Shown here piece by piece: positions 1 to 8,017 of a stretch of 64,000 nt of DNA (position 1 is its first letter; the number at the start of each line of letters is the position of its first letter). This stretch comes from JALYNX01 sp963746905 (GTDB taxonomy: Bacteria; Actinomycetota; Acidimicrobiia; Spongiisociales; ZC4RG35): the NCBI GenBank assembly GCA_963746905.1, contig CAVVCY010000001.1, forward strand, positions 124,001 through 188,000, in the 5' to 3' direction. The position numbers were made by a program, and so were the translations under genes. Under the pieces are notes generated by a model. The model did no database searches and was not told the origin of the DNA. It saw only the letters and a list, made by a program, of their open reading frames with translations.

Positions 1-276
1 GCGGTGTCGGCACACGTTGGAGAAGGCGCGCAGATCTCCCGCCTCGTCCCGGACCAGCAGGACGCTTTCCTCGCCGAGTTCGACGGCTCGTACCTGACGT
101 GGAGCCACCAGCTCTTCGAGACGGCCGACGCAGATCCACGTGCTCTGCCAGAGGTTGGCGTTCTCCCAGGCGAGCACTTCGGGAGAGGTGTAAGCGGCTG
201 AAGGGAGGGTGAGATTCTGTCCGAAGTCGTCAATCACTTTTCGGAGCTGGGCCTGGTCTAGCGGCGCAGGATTCAT
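1..276 (-). CDS. Rieske [2Fe-2S] oxygenase alpha subunit, N-terminal part
   Basis: Only the first 92 codons lie in the window; the gene runs off the left edge. The ATG at 276 reads MNPAPLDQAQLRKVIDDFGQ, and the visible part ends in CRHR, the first Cys-X-His pair of a Rieske cluster. The stretch WQSTWICVGRLEEL followed by ESVLLVRDEAGDLRAFSNVC is typical of ring-hydroxylating or demethylating oxygenase alpha subunits. The family uses a Rieske centre and a mononuclear iron to hydroxylate aromatic rings or N-demethylate betaines. Next to Pot-type amine transporters, an N-demethylase (glycine-betaine or stachydrine type) is an attractive guess, but the catalytic domain is not visible. It is divergent from the aminotransferase at 407. 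Confidence 0.8.
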   Translation of the reverse strand, partial: MNPAPLDQAQLRKVIDDFGQNLTLPSAAYTSPEVLAWENANLWQSTWICVGRLEELVAPRQVRAVELGEESVLLVRDEAGDLRAFSNVCRHR

Positions 277-310
277 CGCTTCTTCCCCTTCGTCGTCCTC
301 ATGGAGCCCT

Positions 311-323
311 GGCAACGGTTGCC
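311..323. promoter_or_regulatory. 13-bp palindrome in the divergent promoter region
   Basis: GGCAAC-G-GTTGCC is a perfect 6+1+6 inverted repeat, between the divergent Rieske oxygenase and aminotransferase genes. It may be a regulator site for the oxygenase. Only the symmetry and position support this. Confidence 0.35.
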
Positions 324-363
324 GATGTTCACGAATCGGCGGGCACGCTGAGAGGCGTCAGTG

Positions 364-383
364 TATCCTGAACAGCGAGTCAG
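364..383 (+). promoter_or_regulatory. -10 box with overlapping TetR-type operator
   Basis: TATCCT (364-369) is a good -10 box for the gene at 407. It is overlapped by CTGAACAGCGAGTCAG (368-383), an imperfect palindrome that matches 13 of 16 bases of CTGAACGGTGATTCAG (8703-8718 read on the minus strand). Placing the operator over the -10 box and start point would give repression. The SD sequence GGAAGG follows, before the ATG at 407. Confidence 0.5.
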
Positions 384-406
384 GTTACCCGAAAGGAAGG
401 TGACTC

Positions 407-1774
407 ATGCTCGCCGCCGAGGATCGGATGTCCACAATCTTGGATGATCTGATCGAAAAGGAAGAGCGGACATTCATCGAGCGGGCTCCGGAAGCCACAC
501 GTTTGGACGCTGTGGCAAGGGGATCTCTGGCGGGGGGAGTCACATCCAGCTGGCAGATCTCACGCCCGCAGCCGATCTGGATCGATCGGGGCCTCGGATC
601 ACGGGTTTGGGACGTCGACGGCAACGAATACGTCGACTTCCACGGTGGGTACGGCGCCATGCTCGCCGGCCACGCCAATCCTGCCGTGGTGGCAGCGGTT
701 TCCGAAAGGGTTCGCAAAGGGACCCATTTCGCCCAACCAACCGAAGACGCCATCGTCGTCGCCGAGGAGCTCGCCAGACGTTATGGGCAGCCTTTATGGC
801 GTTTCGGGAATTCAGGTACCGAGGCAACCATGGATGCGGTCCACCTGATGCGCGCGGTAAAGGGCCGCGACCTGATCGTCAAGTTCGAAGGCGCCTATCA
901 CGGCCACCACGACTCGGTCATGGTCTCGGTGTGGAATGAGGAGGACCTGGGCCCCGAGAAGCGCCCAGCCAGCATGCCGGCCGGGACCGGCATCCCGAAA
1001 GCGATCGTCGACCTGGCCTTGGTGGCCACCTTCAACGATCTCGATGTTGTCTCGATGTTGTTCGATGAGCATCCGGGGCAGATCGCCGGGGTAATCGTCG
1101 AGCCGATCCTCCAGAACTGCGGCGTTCTTTTGCCTGAGGAGGGCTTCCTCCAGGGTTTGAGGGAGCTAACCCGAGAACATGATGCGTTGCTCACGTTCGA
1201 CGAAGTCAAGACCGGGCTGACTGTCGGCAAGGGAGGAGCCACCAGAAGGTTCGGGGTACAGCCCGACATCGTGTGCCTGGCGAAGGCGCTCGGCGGCGGA
1301 CTCCCGATCGCGGCGATCGGTGGGACCGAGGAGGTCATGGGGCGCATCGTCGATGGCACCTACGACCAGGTGGGAACCTTCAATGGCAACCCGCTGAGCA
1401 TGGCGGCGGCGAGGGCGATGCTGACCGAGGTCATGGTCGAGGAGACCTACCGCCATCTCGCCCACATTCAGGAGCGCATGGAGAAGGGTGCCAACGAGGT
1501 CATCGGGCGGCATCAACTGCCGGCTCACGTGGCCACCGCCGGTGCCAAGGGGAGCGTCATCTACTCGCCCGAGCCGTTACGGACCTATCGAGACTTCCTG
1601 AATGTCGACGGGCGCTACGCCCAGGCGGCGTGGCTCTATCAGTACAACCGCGGCGTGTTCTTGCCTCCATGGGGCAAGGGGGAGCAGTGGCTCGTTTCGG
1701 TGGCTCATGACGATGAGGACATCGATCGTTATCTCGAGACTTTGGATTCGTTCGCGGCGCTCATCACCACATGA
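407..1774 (+). CDS. class III PLP aminotransferase, glutamate-1-semialdehyde-aminomutase-like
   Basis: A 455-residue fold-type I PLP enzyme. The ATG at 407 follows a strong GGAAGG at good spacing, so I prefer it to the ATG at 428. Visible family marks are the substrate and cofactor region GGYGAMLAGHANPAV (about residue 80), FGNSGTEATMDAVHLMRA (PLP phosphate loop, about 134), YHGHHDS, LLTFDEVKTG (the Asp pairing with the pyridine nitrogen) and CLAKALGGGLP with the Schiff-base lysine. It resembles HemL-like enzymes that act outside haem synthesis. The Rieske and Pot-transporter neighbours suggest transamination of an imported amine or its breakdown product. It is 24 bp upstream of the transporter ATPase, so probably cotranscribed. 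The exact substrate is unknown. Confidence 0.85.
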   Translation: MLAAEDRMSTILDDLIEKEERTFIERAPEATRLDAVARGSLAGGVTSSWQISRPQPIWIDRGLGSRVWDVDGNEYVDFHGGYGAMLAGHANPAVVAAVSERVRKGTHFAQPTEDAIVVAEELARRYGQPLWRFGNSGTEATMDAVHLMRAVKGRDLIVKFEGAYHGHHDSVMVSVWNEEDLGPEKRPASMPAGTGIPKAIVDLALVATFNDLDVVSMLFDEHPGQIAGVIVEPILQNCGVLLPEEGFLQGLRELTREHDALLTFDEVKTGLTVGKGGATRRFGVQPDIVCLAKALGGGLPIAAIGGTEEVMGRIVDGTYDQVGTFNGNPLSMAAARAMLTEVMVEETYRHLAHIQERMEKGANEVIGRHQLPAHVATAGAKGSVIYSPEPLRTYRDFLNVDGRYAQAAWLYQYNRGVFLPPWGKGEQWLVSVAHDDEDIDRYLETLDSFAALITT

Positions 1775-1798
1775 GTCGGTCATAGACTCGCACCCCTC

Positions 1799-2893
1799 AT
1801 GAGCGGTGTAGTCGAACTGGTTGATCTGGAGAAGAAGTTCGGGGAAGTTCCCGCAGTCGACCGGATCAACCTCAAAATCGCCGACGGTGAGTTCTTCTCG
1901 TTACTCGGCCCGTCGGGATGCGGGAAGACCACAACGCTCCGTCTCGTCGCCGGATTCGAGCGGCCTGACGGTGGAGCCATCCTGATCGACGGCGTCGACC
2001 AGTCGGGGACCCCGCCGCACAAACGCCCCGTCAACACTGTCTTTCAGAGCTATGCCCTCTTCCCACACATGGATGTTGCCGCCAACGTCGGATTCGGTTT
2101 GCGCTACCAGAACGTAGGTAAAGCAGAGCAGAAGAAGCGGGTCGGCGAGGCCTTGGAAAAGGTCCGGCTCACCGGAATGGAGTCACGCAAGCCGACGCAG
2201 CTCTCCGGTGGGCAACAGCAGCGGGTGGCCCTGGCGAGGTCGCTGGTCCTCAACCCGTCGGTGCTGTTGCTCGACGAGCCGTTGGGCGCCCTCGACGCCA
2301 AGTTGAGAAAGGCCCTTCAGGTCGAGTTGAAGAGCCTCCAGGAGGAGCTGGAGATCACATTTATCTATGTCACTCACGACCAGGAAGAGGCGCTGACGAT
2401 GTCGGACCGCATGGCTGTGATGACGGAAGGCAGGGTGGAGCAGCTCGGCACTCCATCCGAGGTCTACGAAACGCCCACTTCCAGTTACATCGCTGACTTC
2501 CTGGGAATCTCGAATCTCATGTATGCCACTGCCGCGGGAGAAGGCCAGGTGACCCTGGGTGGTCGTCAACTGGCTTGCGTCTCCAAAGGCGGGGCGACAG
2601 GAGACGTGACCGTGAGTATTCGCCCAGAGCGAATCGAGCTTCACGCGCCGGACTTCAATGGCGACAACGTCCTCAACGGCGAGATCGAGAGAGTCGTCTT
2701 CGCTGGCCCTCTCCTCAACGTCCTGGTCAACATTGCCGATGTCGGCATGATCCAGGTGACCGTCCCGAATCAGGGAGCAGCGTTTACCTGGGACTGGCCT
2801 GATCCGGTTGCGCTTCGCTTTCCACCCGAAGCACTACGCGTTGTCTCCGAGACGGGAACGGCCACCGAGGAGCTCGACGGCGATCAGGAGTGA
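1799..2893 (+). CDS. ABC transporter ATPase, PotA type (system 1)
   Basis: A 364-residue ATPase of the spermidine/putrescine-Fe3+ import class. It has Walker A GPSGCGKTT (about residue 39), Q-loop VFQSYALFPHMD, signature LSGGQQQRVALARSL, Walker B VLLLDEPLGALD, H-loop YVTHDQEEALTMSDR and a C-terminal TOBE region with the VSIRPERIEL segment. It energises uptake at the inner membrane. Its partner permeases and binding protein are most likely those at 4827-7970 on the other strand, because the second PotABCD set has its own ATPase. The 3' end overlaps the convergent WYL gene by 10 bp. Confidence 0.9.
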   Translation: MSGVVELVDLEKKFGEVPAVDRINLKIADGEFFSLLGPSGCGKTTTLRLVAGFERPDGGAILIDGVDQSGTPPHKRPVNTVFQSYALFPHMDVAANVGFGLRYQNVGKAEQKKRVGEALEKVRLTGMESRKPTQLSGGQQQRVALARSLVLNPSVLLLDEPLGALDAKLRKALQVELKSLQEELEITFIYVTHDQEEALTMSDRMAVMTEGRVEQLGTPSEVYETPTSSYIADFLGISNLMYATAAGEGQVTLGGRQLACVSKGGATGDVTVSIRPERIELHAPDFNGDNVLNGEIERVVFAGPLLNVLVNIADVGMIQVTVPNQGAAFTWDWPDPVALRFPPEALRVVSETGTATEELDGDQE

Positions 2894-3831
2894 TCGGCTA
2901 TCAGCCTCTGGCCGAACGCACGCAGTTCATCAATCAGTGCTGGTGGCTCTTCGACTACGAATTTCCAGGGCAGGCCTACCAGGAAACGAGCCAGCCAACT
3001 CAGTTCATCGGCTCCGATTATCAGGCGACAATGGCTCTCATCGACAACCTGTAGAACGCCGACCGTGGTCGCCACCAGTTGGCGGGCCCGTTCGATTGTG
3101 GTCTCCAGAAGGACCACGCCGCGGTACCTGTAGACATCGACGGCGACCCCTCGTGCCACCAATTCCACCGGGTCGGGCTCGGGACGGCGGGACGATCGCA
3201 TCCCCGTTGCTTTGAGTCCTGACGCTCGATCTAGCCGAAACGTGCGCCAGTCGTCGCGGTCGAGATCGAAGGCCACTAGATACCAGCGTCGACCGGTGTG
3301 GACGAGGCGAAATGGCTCGGTGTGTCGTTCCGTAGACCGGCCCTCACTATCGGTGTACGAGAATCTAAGGCGTTCCCGGGTGCGAGCAGCAGCGGCGGCG
3401 GCGGCAAGGTCGTTGTGATCGGCCCGGGCAGAAGAGGACGAGACCGTCGAGACAGTCGCAACCGAGATGTCCTCGAGTCGGGTGCGGAGCCGAGGCGGCA
3501 GCACGTGTTCAAGTTTGGACAGAGCCGAAAGTGAAGCGTCCTCGAGCCCGCCGACTGCGGTCGCGGTAGCGACTCGGAGGCCGAGGGCCACCGCCAGCGC
3601 TTCTTCGTCGTCGAGGAGAAGAGGCGGGAGCTTGCCCCCGGCACCGAGCCGATATCCGCCTCCAGGGCCGGCCACTGCCTCGACCGGGTATCCAAGGACG
3701 CGCAGTCTGGAGATGTCGCGCCGCACCGTGCGCGGGGTGACCTCGAGCCGTCGTGCCAAATCGTTAGCGGTCCAATCGATCCGGCCTTCCAGCAAGCCAA
3801 GCAATTTGAGGAGGCGCTCCGCGCTGTCCAT
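2884..3831 (-). CDS. YafY-type HTH/WYL-domain transcriptional regulator
   Basis: A 315-residue regulator. Residues 1-60 form a winged HTH (LEGRIDWTANDLARRLEV then TPRTVRRDISRL). The middle holds the WYL domain with RRWYLVAFDLDRDDWRTFRL, and the C-terminal WCX-like extension contains WLARFLVGLPWKFVVEEP. WYL domains bind small ligands or nucleic acid and convert the HTH into a repressor or activator. The start at 3831 lies 22 bp from a perfect palindrome (3853-3875) that also fronts the divergent gene at 3916, so autoregulation and control of that gene are likely. No effector can be named. Confidence 0.9.
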   Translation of the reverse strand: MDSAERLLKLLGLLEGRIDWTANDLARRLEVTPRTVRRDISRLRVLGYPVEAVAGPGGGYRLGAGGKLPPLLLDDEEALAVALGLRVATATAVGGLEDASLSALSKLEHVLPPRLRTRLEDISVATVSTVSSSSARADHNDLAAAAAAARTRERLRFSYTDSEGRSTERHTEPFRLVHTGRRWYLVAFDLDRDDWRTFRLDRASGLKATGMRSSRRPEPDPVELVARGVAVDVYRYRGVVLLETTIERARQLVATTVGVLQVVDESHCRLIIGADELSWLARFLVGLPWKFVVEEPPALIDELRAFGQRLIADHS

Positions 3832-3852
3832 CTGTCAGCCATTTTATCGATT

Positions 3853-3875
3853 ATGCGGACAGATACTGTCCGCAT
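3853..3875. promoter_or_regulatory. perfect 10+3+10 palindrome, probable WYL-regulator operator
   Basis: ATGCGGACAG-ATA-CTGTCCGCAT is an exact inverted repeat in the 84-bp gap between the WYL gene (-) and the small gene at 3916 (+). A -10-like TAAAAT for the WYL gene (complement of 3841-3846) lies just beside it, so a bound dimer would cover the WYL promoter. Confidence 0.65.
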
Positions 3876-3915
3876 TGTCAGATACGGTGACGCCAGCACG
3901 AAGAGAGGCAAGTAG

Positions 3916-4104
3916 GTGAATCCGTTCCTGAGTTATGAGGTGGCAAAAGGCATCGTCGAAGAGACACGCGTCGTCGCCGAGCGGAGGGCCTGGTGGCGTC
4001 GGTCAGTGAAGGAAGTCGAGCCGGCGTTGCCCTCGTGGGACACCGGAGTGGTTCAATTGTTGGCCAGCGAGTGCGAAGGCGAACAAGAAATGGTCGACGC
4101 CTAG
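3916..4104 (+). CDS. small protein of unknown function, coupled to a GNAT gene
   Basis: A 62-residue protein starting at a GTG (MNPFLSYEVAKGIVEETR). It is helical and rich in Glu and Arg, with no membrane segment and no family I recognise. Two things argue that it is real: it is the first gene after the WYL operator, and its TAG stop shares a base with the GTG of the next ORF (TAGTG at 4102-4106), a usual sign of translational coupling. It could be a partner or cargo of the acetyltransferase, but nothing in the sequence shows this. Confidence 0.55.
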   Translation: MNPFLSYEVAKGIVEETRVVAERRAWWRRSVKEVEPALPSWDTGVVQLLASECEGEQEMVDA

Positions 4105-4685
4105 TGGAGTGGTCGATATCGGTCACGTCCGGATCGGATGACCTGGTGGTCAGGCCATTGACCCCGGAACGGTTTGGGGACATCGAAGCGGTGTTCGGTG
4201 AGAAGTCGGTCGCCCGGAGATGCTTCTGCATGCATTGGCGTCGCCCCGACGGCGGTTATCCCGATCGCCGCTCGACCCGTGATCGTTTCGCCGACCGCGT
4301 GAGCGAGGGCAGGCCGCCGGGCCTGATCGGCTACTTGGAAGCGGTCCCGGTGGGATGGGTGCAGGTCGGCCCCCGTGACGAGTTTCCGACGATCTGGCGG
4401 TCGCGTCTGCTCAAGCCGGTCGATGACGTCGAGACCTGGTCGGTCAACTGCTTCGTCACCCGGGTGGGGTACCGCCGTCGCGGTGTTGCCAGTGCGTTGC
4501 TGACCGCCGCCAAGGCTTTTGCCGTCGCACACGGGGCCACCCTGATCGAGGGTTATCCGGTGGATGGCGAGCGGTCCTCAGTGGTCGACTACTTCACCGG
4601 GACGTTCGGGATGTTCCAGGAGGAGGGCTTTGTGGAGATCCTCCGCCGTGATCCGACGAGGCCGATCGTGAGGATGGAGGTCTGA
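4104..4685 (+). CDS. GNAT-family N-acetyltransferase
   Basis: I start this 193-residue protein at GTG 4104, which overlaps the upstream stop; the frame is open further 5' to 3993 but reads as a shadow there. It begins VEWSISVTSGSDDLVVRPLT. The acetyl-CoA-binding motif is VTRVGYRRRGVASALLTAAK (Q/R-x-x-G-x-G/A), preceded by the beta strand WSVNCF and followed by FGMFQEEGFVEILRRD. An N-terminal CFCMHWRRPDGGYPDR segment is found in a subset of small actinobacterial GNAT proteins. The substrate is unknown. It is probably controlled with the small gene by the WYL regulator. Confidence 0.8.
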   Translation: MEWSISVTSGSDDLVVRPLTPERFGDIEAVFGEKSVARRCFCMHWRRPDGGYPDRRSTRDRFADRVSEGRPPGLIGYLEAVPVGWVQVGPRDEFPTIWRSRLLKPVDDVETWSVNCFVTRVGYRRRGVASALLTAAKAFAVAHGATLIEGYPVDGERSSVVDYFTGTFGMFQEEGFVEILRRDPTRPIVRMEV

Positions 4686-4697
4686 CGCGGGTTGGGG

Positions 4698-4826
4698 TGC
4701 CCCCCTCCCCGCCTGTGGCGGTACTCCCCCCTCGCCTGCGGCGCCCCCCTCCGGCTTCGGGCTCTCCCCCCAACGCTCACTTTGTTCGCTGGGGGGAGTC
4801 CGCTTCGCTCACTGGGGGGAGAAACA
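4698..4826. repeat. intergenic GC-rich C-run/G-run hairpin cluster
   Basis: The gap between the convergent GNAT and permease genes is filled with alternating runs such as CCCCCC...CTGCGGCG and CTCCCCCC...GGGGGGAG, which can fold into several stems (for example CTCCCCCC near 4764 with GGGGGGAG near 4793). It resembles the shorter elements at 35278, 45646 and 53188. No gene is visible here. It may act as a bidirectional terminator or be a dispersed repeat. Confidence 0.5.
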
Positions 4827-5732
4827 TCACATCTCAAAGCCGGCGACCGATTCCAGCGCCGAGCCTCCCTGACCACCGCGTTTGTTCAACGCCCGGAACA
4901 GGAGCCCGGCCGCCGCCACCGCCCCGATGGTGATCACCATGAGCACTGTCGCCAGAGCATTTAGAGATGGGGGTGGCGCGGCCCGAGCGCCCGCATAGAG
5001 CTGGACCGGGATGGTTACTGTGTCGGCCCCTCCCAGCAGGAACTGGCTGATCACGAAGTCGTCGATGGAAATCGCGAAAACGATGGCGAAGCTGGCCAAC
5101 AGCGCCGGGGCGAGCAGTGGCAATAGAACGCGCCGCATCGCCTGAAACTGGGAGGCGCCCAGGTCCATGGCGGCCTCCTCGTAGTCCCTGCCGATGGCGA
5201 ACAGCCTTCCTCGCACGATGATGACCACGAACGAGATCGAAAACGTGACGTGGCCCAAGGCCTGAGTCCAGGTTCCGAAGGGGACGAAGTCGTAAACCTT
5301 GTCGAACACCAAGAACAAGGCGACGCCCATCACGATCTCGGGAGTCACCAGTGGGATGAGCATGAGCAGATTGGAGGCCCTCACTCCGCGCCCGCGCCAT
5401 CTGGCCAGGCCGATGGCAAGGGCGACTCCGATCGGGGTGGCCACCAGCATGGTTATGAGGGCCAGGCGAACGCTCTGCGCCAGAGCGAATCGCAGCGACT
5501 GGTCGTAAAGCACTGATTCGGCGGCGGCGGGGTCGCCGACGTACCAGCGTGTGGAGAATCCCTGCCATGTGCTCCTCGAGCGACCGGAGTTGAAGGAGAA
5601 GAGCACAGCGATCGCCACCGGGATCGTCGACCAGAGGACATAGAGCATGGTCACCAACGGCAGGAACCTCGACTTGCCCCACGGGTTGCTGACAGCCGAC
5701 CTGATCGACCTGGTGGCACCTCGTGTGCTCAT
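4827..5732 (-). CDS. ABC transporter permease, PotC type (system 1)
   Basis: A 301-residue inner-membrane permease with about six hydrophobic segments. The coupling loop that contacts the ATPase is EEAAMDLGASQFQAMRRV, the EAA motif. I start at ATG 5732 (MSTRGATRSI), whose ATG overlaps the TGA of the upstream permease; the longer open frame to 6005 is a shadow of that gene. The SIDDFVISQFL stretch is typical of PotC. It pairs with the PotB-type protein at 5729-6658. Confidence 0.9.
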   Translation of the reverse strand: MSTRGATRSIRSAVSNPWGKSRFLPLVTMLYVLWSTIPVAIAVLFSFNSGRSRSTWQGFSTRWYVGDPAAAESVLYDQSLRFALAQSVRLALITMLVATPIGVALAIGLARWRGRGVRASNLLMLIPLVTPEIVMGVALFLVFDKVYDFVPFGTWTQALGHVTFSISFVVIIVRGRLFAIGRDYEEAAMDLGASQFQAMRRVLLPLLAPALLASFAIVFAISIDDFVISQFLLGGADTVTIPVQLYAGARAAPPPSLNALATVLMVITIGAVAAAGLLFRALNKRGGQGGSALESVAGFEM

Positions 5733-6658
5733 TCCCGGGCTGCCTCGGAGGAGCGGTTGATCGACCGCAGGTAGTACAGCATCAGGCCTCCGACGAAGAT
5801 CATCAAGACGATGGTCAACGCTGCTCCGATCGCTCCACCGCCGGTGGTTTGATTTATGAACTGATCGATCGTGTTTCCGTACATGCGAGTGCGTGGGGAG
5901 CCCGAGAGGAGGTTCGGCGTGTAGTAGTCGCCGAACATCGGGAGCATGATGATCACCAGGCCTCCGAGCACTCCGTTCCGTGACATTGGCCAGGTGACCC
6001 GCCAAAAGGTTTGCGACGGTCTTGCCCCGAGGTCGCGCGCAGCCTCGAGGGTGGCGTCATCGATCCGATCCAGGGCGGCAAACAAAGGGAGGATGAAGAA
6101 CGGGATGTATCCGTAGACCAGCCCGAGGATGACCACGAAATGATTTCCCGCGAGCCAGTCGGGCGGGTTGGTGATGCCGAACGCCTCGAGCCATTTGTTG
6201 ATCTGGCCGTCTGGGCTCAGAAGGTTCACCCAGGACATCATCCTCATCAGGTAGTTGATCCAGAAGGGGGCCAGAATGAGCAAGAGCCACAGCCAGCGCC
6301 AACGACCTGATTTGCGTGACACGAAGTAGGCCACCGGATAGCCGATCATCAGGCAAAGAAGCGAAGAAATGAACACATAGGCCAGGGTCCTGAGAGCGAT
6401 GACCCCCAACTGGCCGCCGAACAGGTCGGAGAACACCTTCGTGAAAACGGTGGGGTCCCAGTAGATCGGGTTCCACTCGGGGTTGGCTCGTTGCAACACC
6501 GGGTCGAGTTGGCCCATTGCCACGGCGAATATGGCGTAGAACGGAATCAGGAAGAACAGCACCAGCCAGCCGACTCCGGGGAGAGCGAAGCCGGGCCACA
6601 CCCAACGTCTCTGCCCGACGGTGTCGTACTCGGCGCCTGAGGCGAGGTTGGTGGGCAT
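5729..6658 (-). CDS. ABC transporter permease, PotB type (system 1)
   Basis: A 309-residue permease. The first membrane segment is near residues 20-45 (PGVGWLVLFFLIPFYAIFAV), and the EAA loop LEAARDLGARPSQTFWRVT is near residue 215. The periplasmic loop after TM1 is long, as in PotB. It overlaps the downstream PotC-type gene by ATGA and follows the binding-protein gene by 19 bp, so potD-potB-potC is one operon, possibly led by the TetR gene at 8018. Confidence 0.9.
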   Translation of the reverse strand: MPTNLASGAEYDTVGQRRWVWPGFALPGVGWLVLFFLIPFYAIFAVAMGQLDPVLQRANPEWNPIYWDPTVFTKVFSDLFGGQLGVIALRTLAYVFISSLLCLMIGYPVAYFVSRKSGRWRWLWLLLILAPFWINYLMRMMSWVNLLSPDGQINKWLEAFGITNPPDWLAGNHFVVILGLVYGYIPFFILPLFAALDRIDDATLEAARDLGARPSQTFWRVTWPMSRNGVLGGLVIIMLPMFGDYYTPNLLSGSPRTRMYGNTIDQFINQTTGGGAIGAALTIVLMIFVGGLMLYYLRSINRSSEAARE

Positions 6659-6677
6659 CTATGGCTAAGCCTCCGGC

Positions 6678-7970
6678 TCAGCCACCCGAGTTGGCCCTAT
6701 CCCACTGCTCGACCCACAACGCCTCGGTCGCCGCATCGAGCGGACCTTGGACCCAGGCCGTGTCAAGCTCGAAATCTTCGGGCAGCACCAGTGCCGGTGC
6801 GAGGTGCGGCAGCAGCCACCCCTCGCTGATCAAAAAGTCGGAGGTGAGACCATTCTGCGGTGGCTGATATCCGACGAACTCGAAGTTCTTGAGCGCATTG
6901 TCTTGATCCAGCATGAAGTTCAGAAACTGATGGGCGAGGACCGGGTGCTGGGCACCTTTGAGGACGGTCATGGTGTCGTTGGAGATTGCCCCGTAGGTAG
7001 TCGATCCTTCCGACTTGGCCGGCCATAGATATCGGGTTGTGCCGAGGTCTTCCCCTCCTGGCCAGTAGTACTGGGAGTTGACCAGGTCCCCGGACCATGC
7101 CTGGTGGATTGCATATCGACCTTCCGGGAGACCGGCGTAGGAGCCGTCGATCTTGTATCGGATGTCGACCAGATCGATCAATTCGACGAGCGCATCACCG
7201 GCGGCGACGAGTTCGGCTTCAGTGGCTTGGGATGGATCCGCGACACCGTTGTGGAATAGACCGACCGGTATGACATCGGTGAAGGAGTCGAGCATCCCGA
7301 TCACCCCGTTGTATTTCGGGTTCCAGAAGACATCCCAGGGGTTCGACTGACCCTCGATGTCCGCGCTGTCCGCCAGGTCGATCCGCCATCCGATGCCCGT
7401 CGTGTATGTCACGTAAGGGACCGAGTATCGGGAGCCCTTGTCGTAGTAGGGATCGGCCAGTTGCGGCCAGACATTGACGTCGAGGTTCGGCAGGTAGTCG
7501 CGGTTCAGCGGCTGGATGAGGCTGGCGCCGACGGCAACCGGGATCCGTTGCGAGGTGGGGAACCAGACGTCGAAGTTGGTCTCACCAGACGCGAGCCGGC
7601 TCAGCGCCTCTTCCTCATTGTTGAAGGTCGTCTCCTCGATTTCGACCCCTAGGGCCTCCGCAGCCAGGGGGATGAGTTCGGGATTCATGTATGCATCCCA
7701 GTTGTAGAGGAGAAGGGGACCGGCCTCGGGTTCGAGGTCGGAGGCGATCGCCGGGTTATCGTCGAACAAGGGTTGCTGGACGGGGCTGGCAGGGGTGCCG
7801 ATCGCGAGGTCGGCCGCGGATCCTGCGTCCCGCTTGGCGCATGCCGCCAGAAGGGAGGGAAGCACCGGAACCGTGATCCCGAGCACCGCGGCGCGCTGCA
7901 GGAAGTCACGACGGGTGAAGACCCGCTTCCCGGTCGGTGGGCTCCAGTTTTCCCGTGGGTGGTAGACCAT
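6678..7970 (-). CDS. PotD-type substrate-binding lipoprotein, Tat signal (system 1)
   Basis: A 430-residue periplasmic or cell-surface binding protein of the spermidine/putrescine-binding class. The N-terminus carries a twin-arginine motif TRRDFLQRA (about residues 19-27) and a lipobox LLAAC (about 40-44), so it is probably a Tat-exported lipoprotein. LLLYNWDAYMNPELIPLAAE is the classic PotD start of the mature fold, and EEALSRLASGETNFDVWFPT follows. The family also binds choline-like, betaine-like and other amine ligands, so the substrate is not fixed by sequence. A 16-bp palindrome (8002-8017) lies upstream. Confidence 0.9.
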   Translation of the reverse strand: MVYHPRENWSPPTGKRVFTRRDFLQRAAVLGITVPVLPSLLAACAKRDAGSAADLAIGTPASPVQQPLFDDNPAIASDLEPEAGPLLLYNWDAYMNPELIPLAAEALGVEIEETTFNNEEEALSRLASGETNFDVWFPTSQRIPVAVGASLIQPLNRDYLPNLDVNVWPQLADPYYDKGSRYSVPYVTYTTGIGWRIDLADSADIEGQSNPWDVFWNPKYNGVIGMLDSFTDVIPVGLFHNGVADPSQATEAELVAAGDALVELIDLVDIRYKIDGSYAGLPEGRYAIHQAWSGDLVNSQYYWPGGEDLGTTRYLWPAKSEGSTTYGAISNDTMTVLKGAQHPVLAHQFLNFMLDQDNALKNFEFVGYQPPQNGLTSDFLISEGWLLPHLAPALVLPEDFELDTAWVQGPLDAATEALWVEQWDRANSGG

Positions 7971-8001
7971 GTTCTATCCCTCGCTCAGCCGGAGGTCGAT
8001 C

Positions 8002-8017
8002 CTAAACGGTCGTTCAA
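8002..8017. promoter_or_regulatory. TetR-type operator between tetR and potD
   Basis: CTAAACGGTCGTTCAA contains the palindromic core AACG-GT-CGTT and matches 12 of 16 bases of CTGAACGGTGATTCAG at 8718-8703. It is 31 bp upstream of the binding-protein start (7970) and directly abuts the tetR stop codon. Confidence 0.5.

Noticed and set aside
3916..4685. Toxin-antitoxin module
   Set aside because: The GNAT resembles ordinary small acetyltransferases and the small protein lacks a known antitoxin DNA-binding fold; kept only as a low-interest idea.
4698..4826. CRISPR array
   Set aside because: Repeats are G/C runs of unequal spacing, with no constant 28-37-bp repeat or spacers, and no cas gene is in the window.
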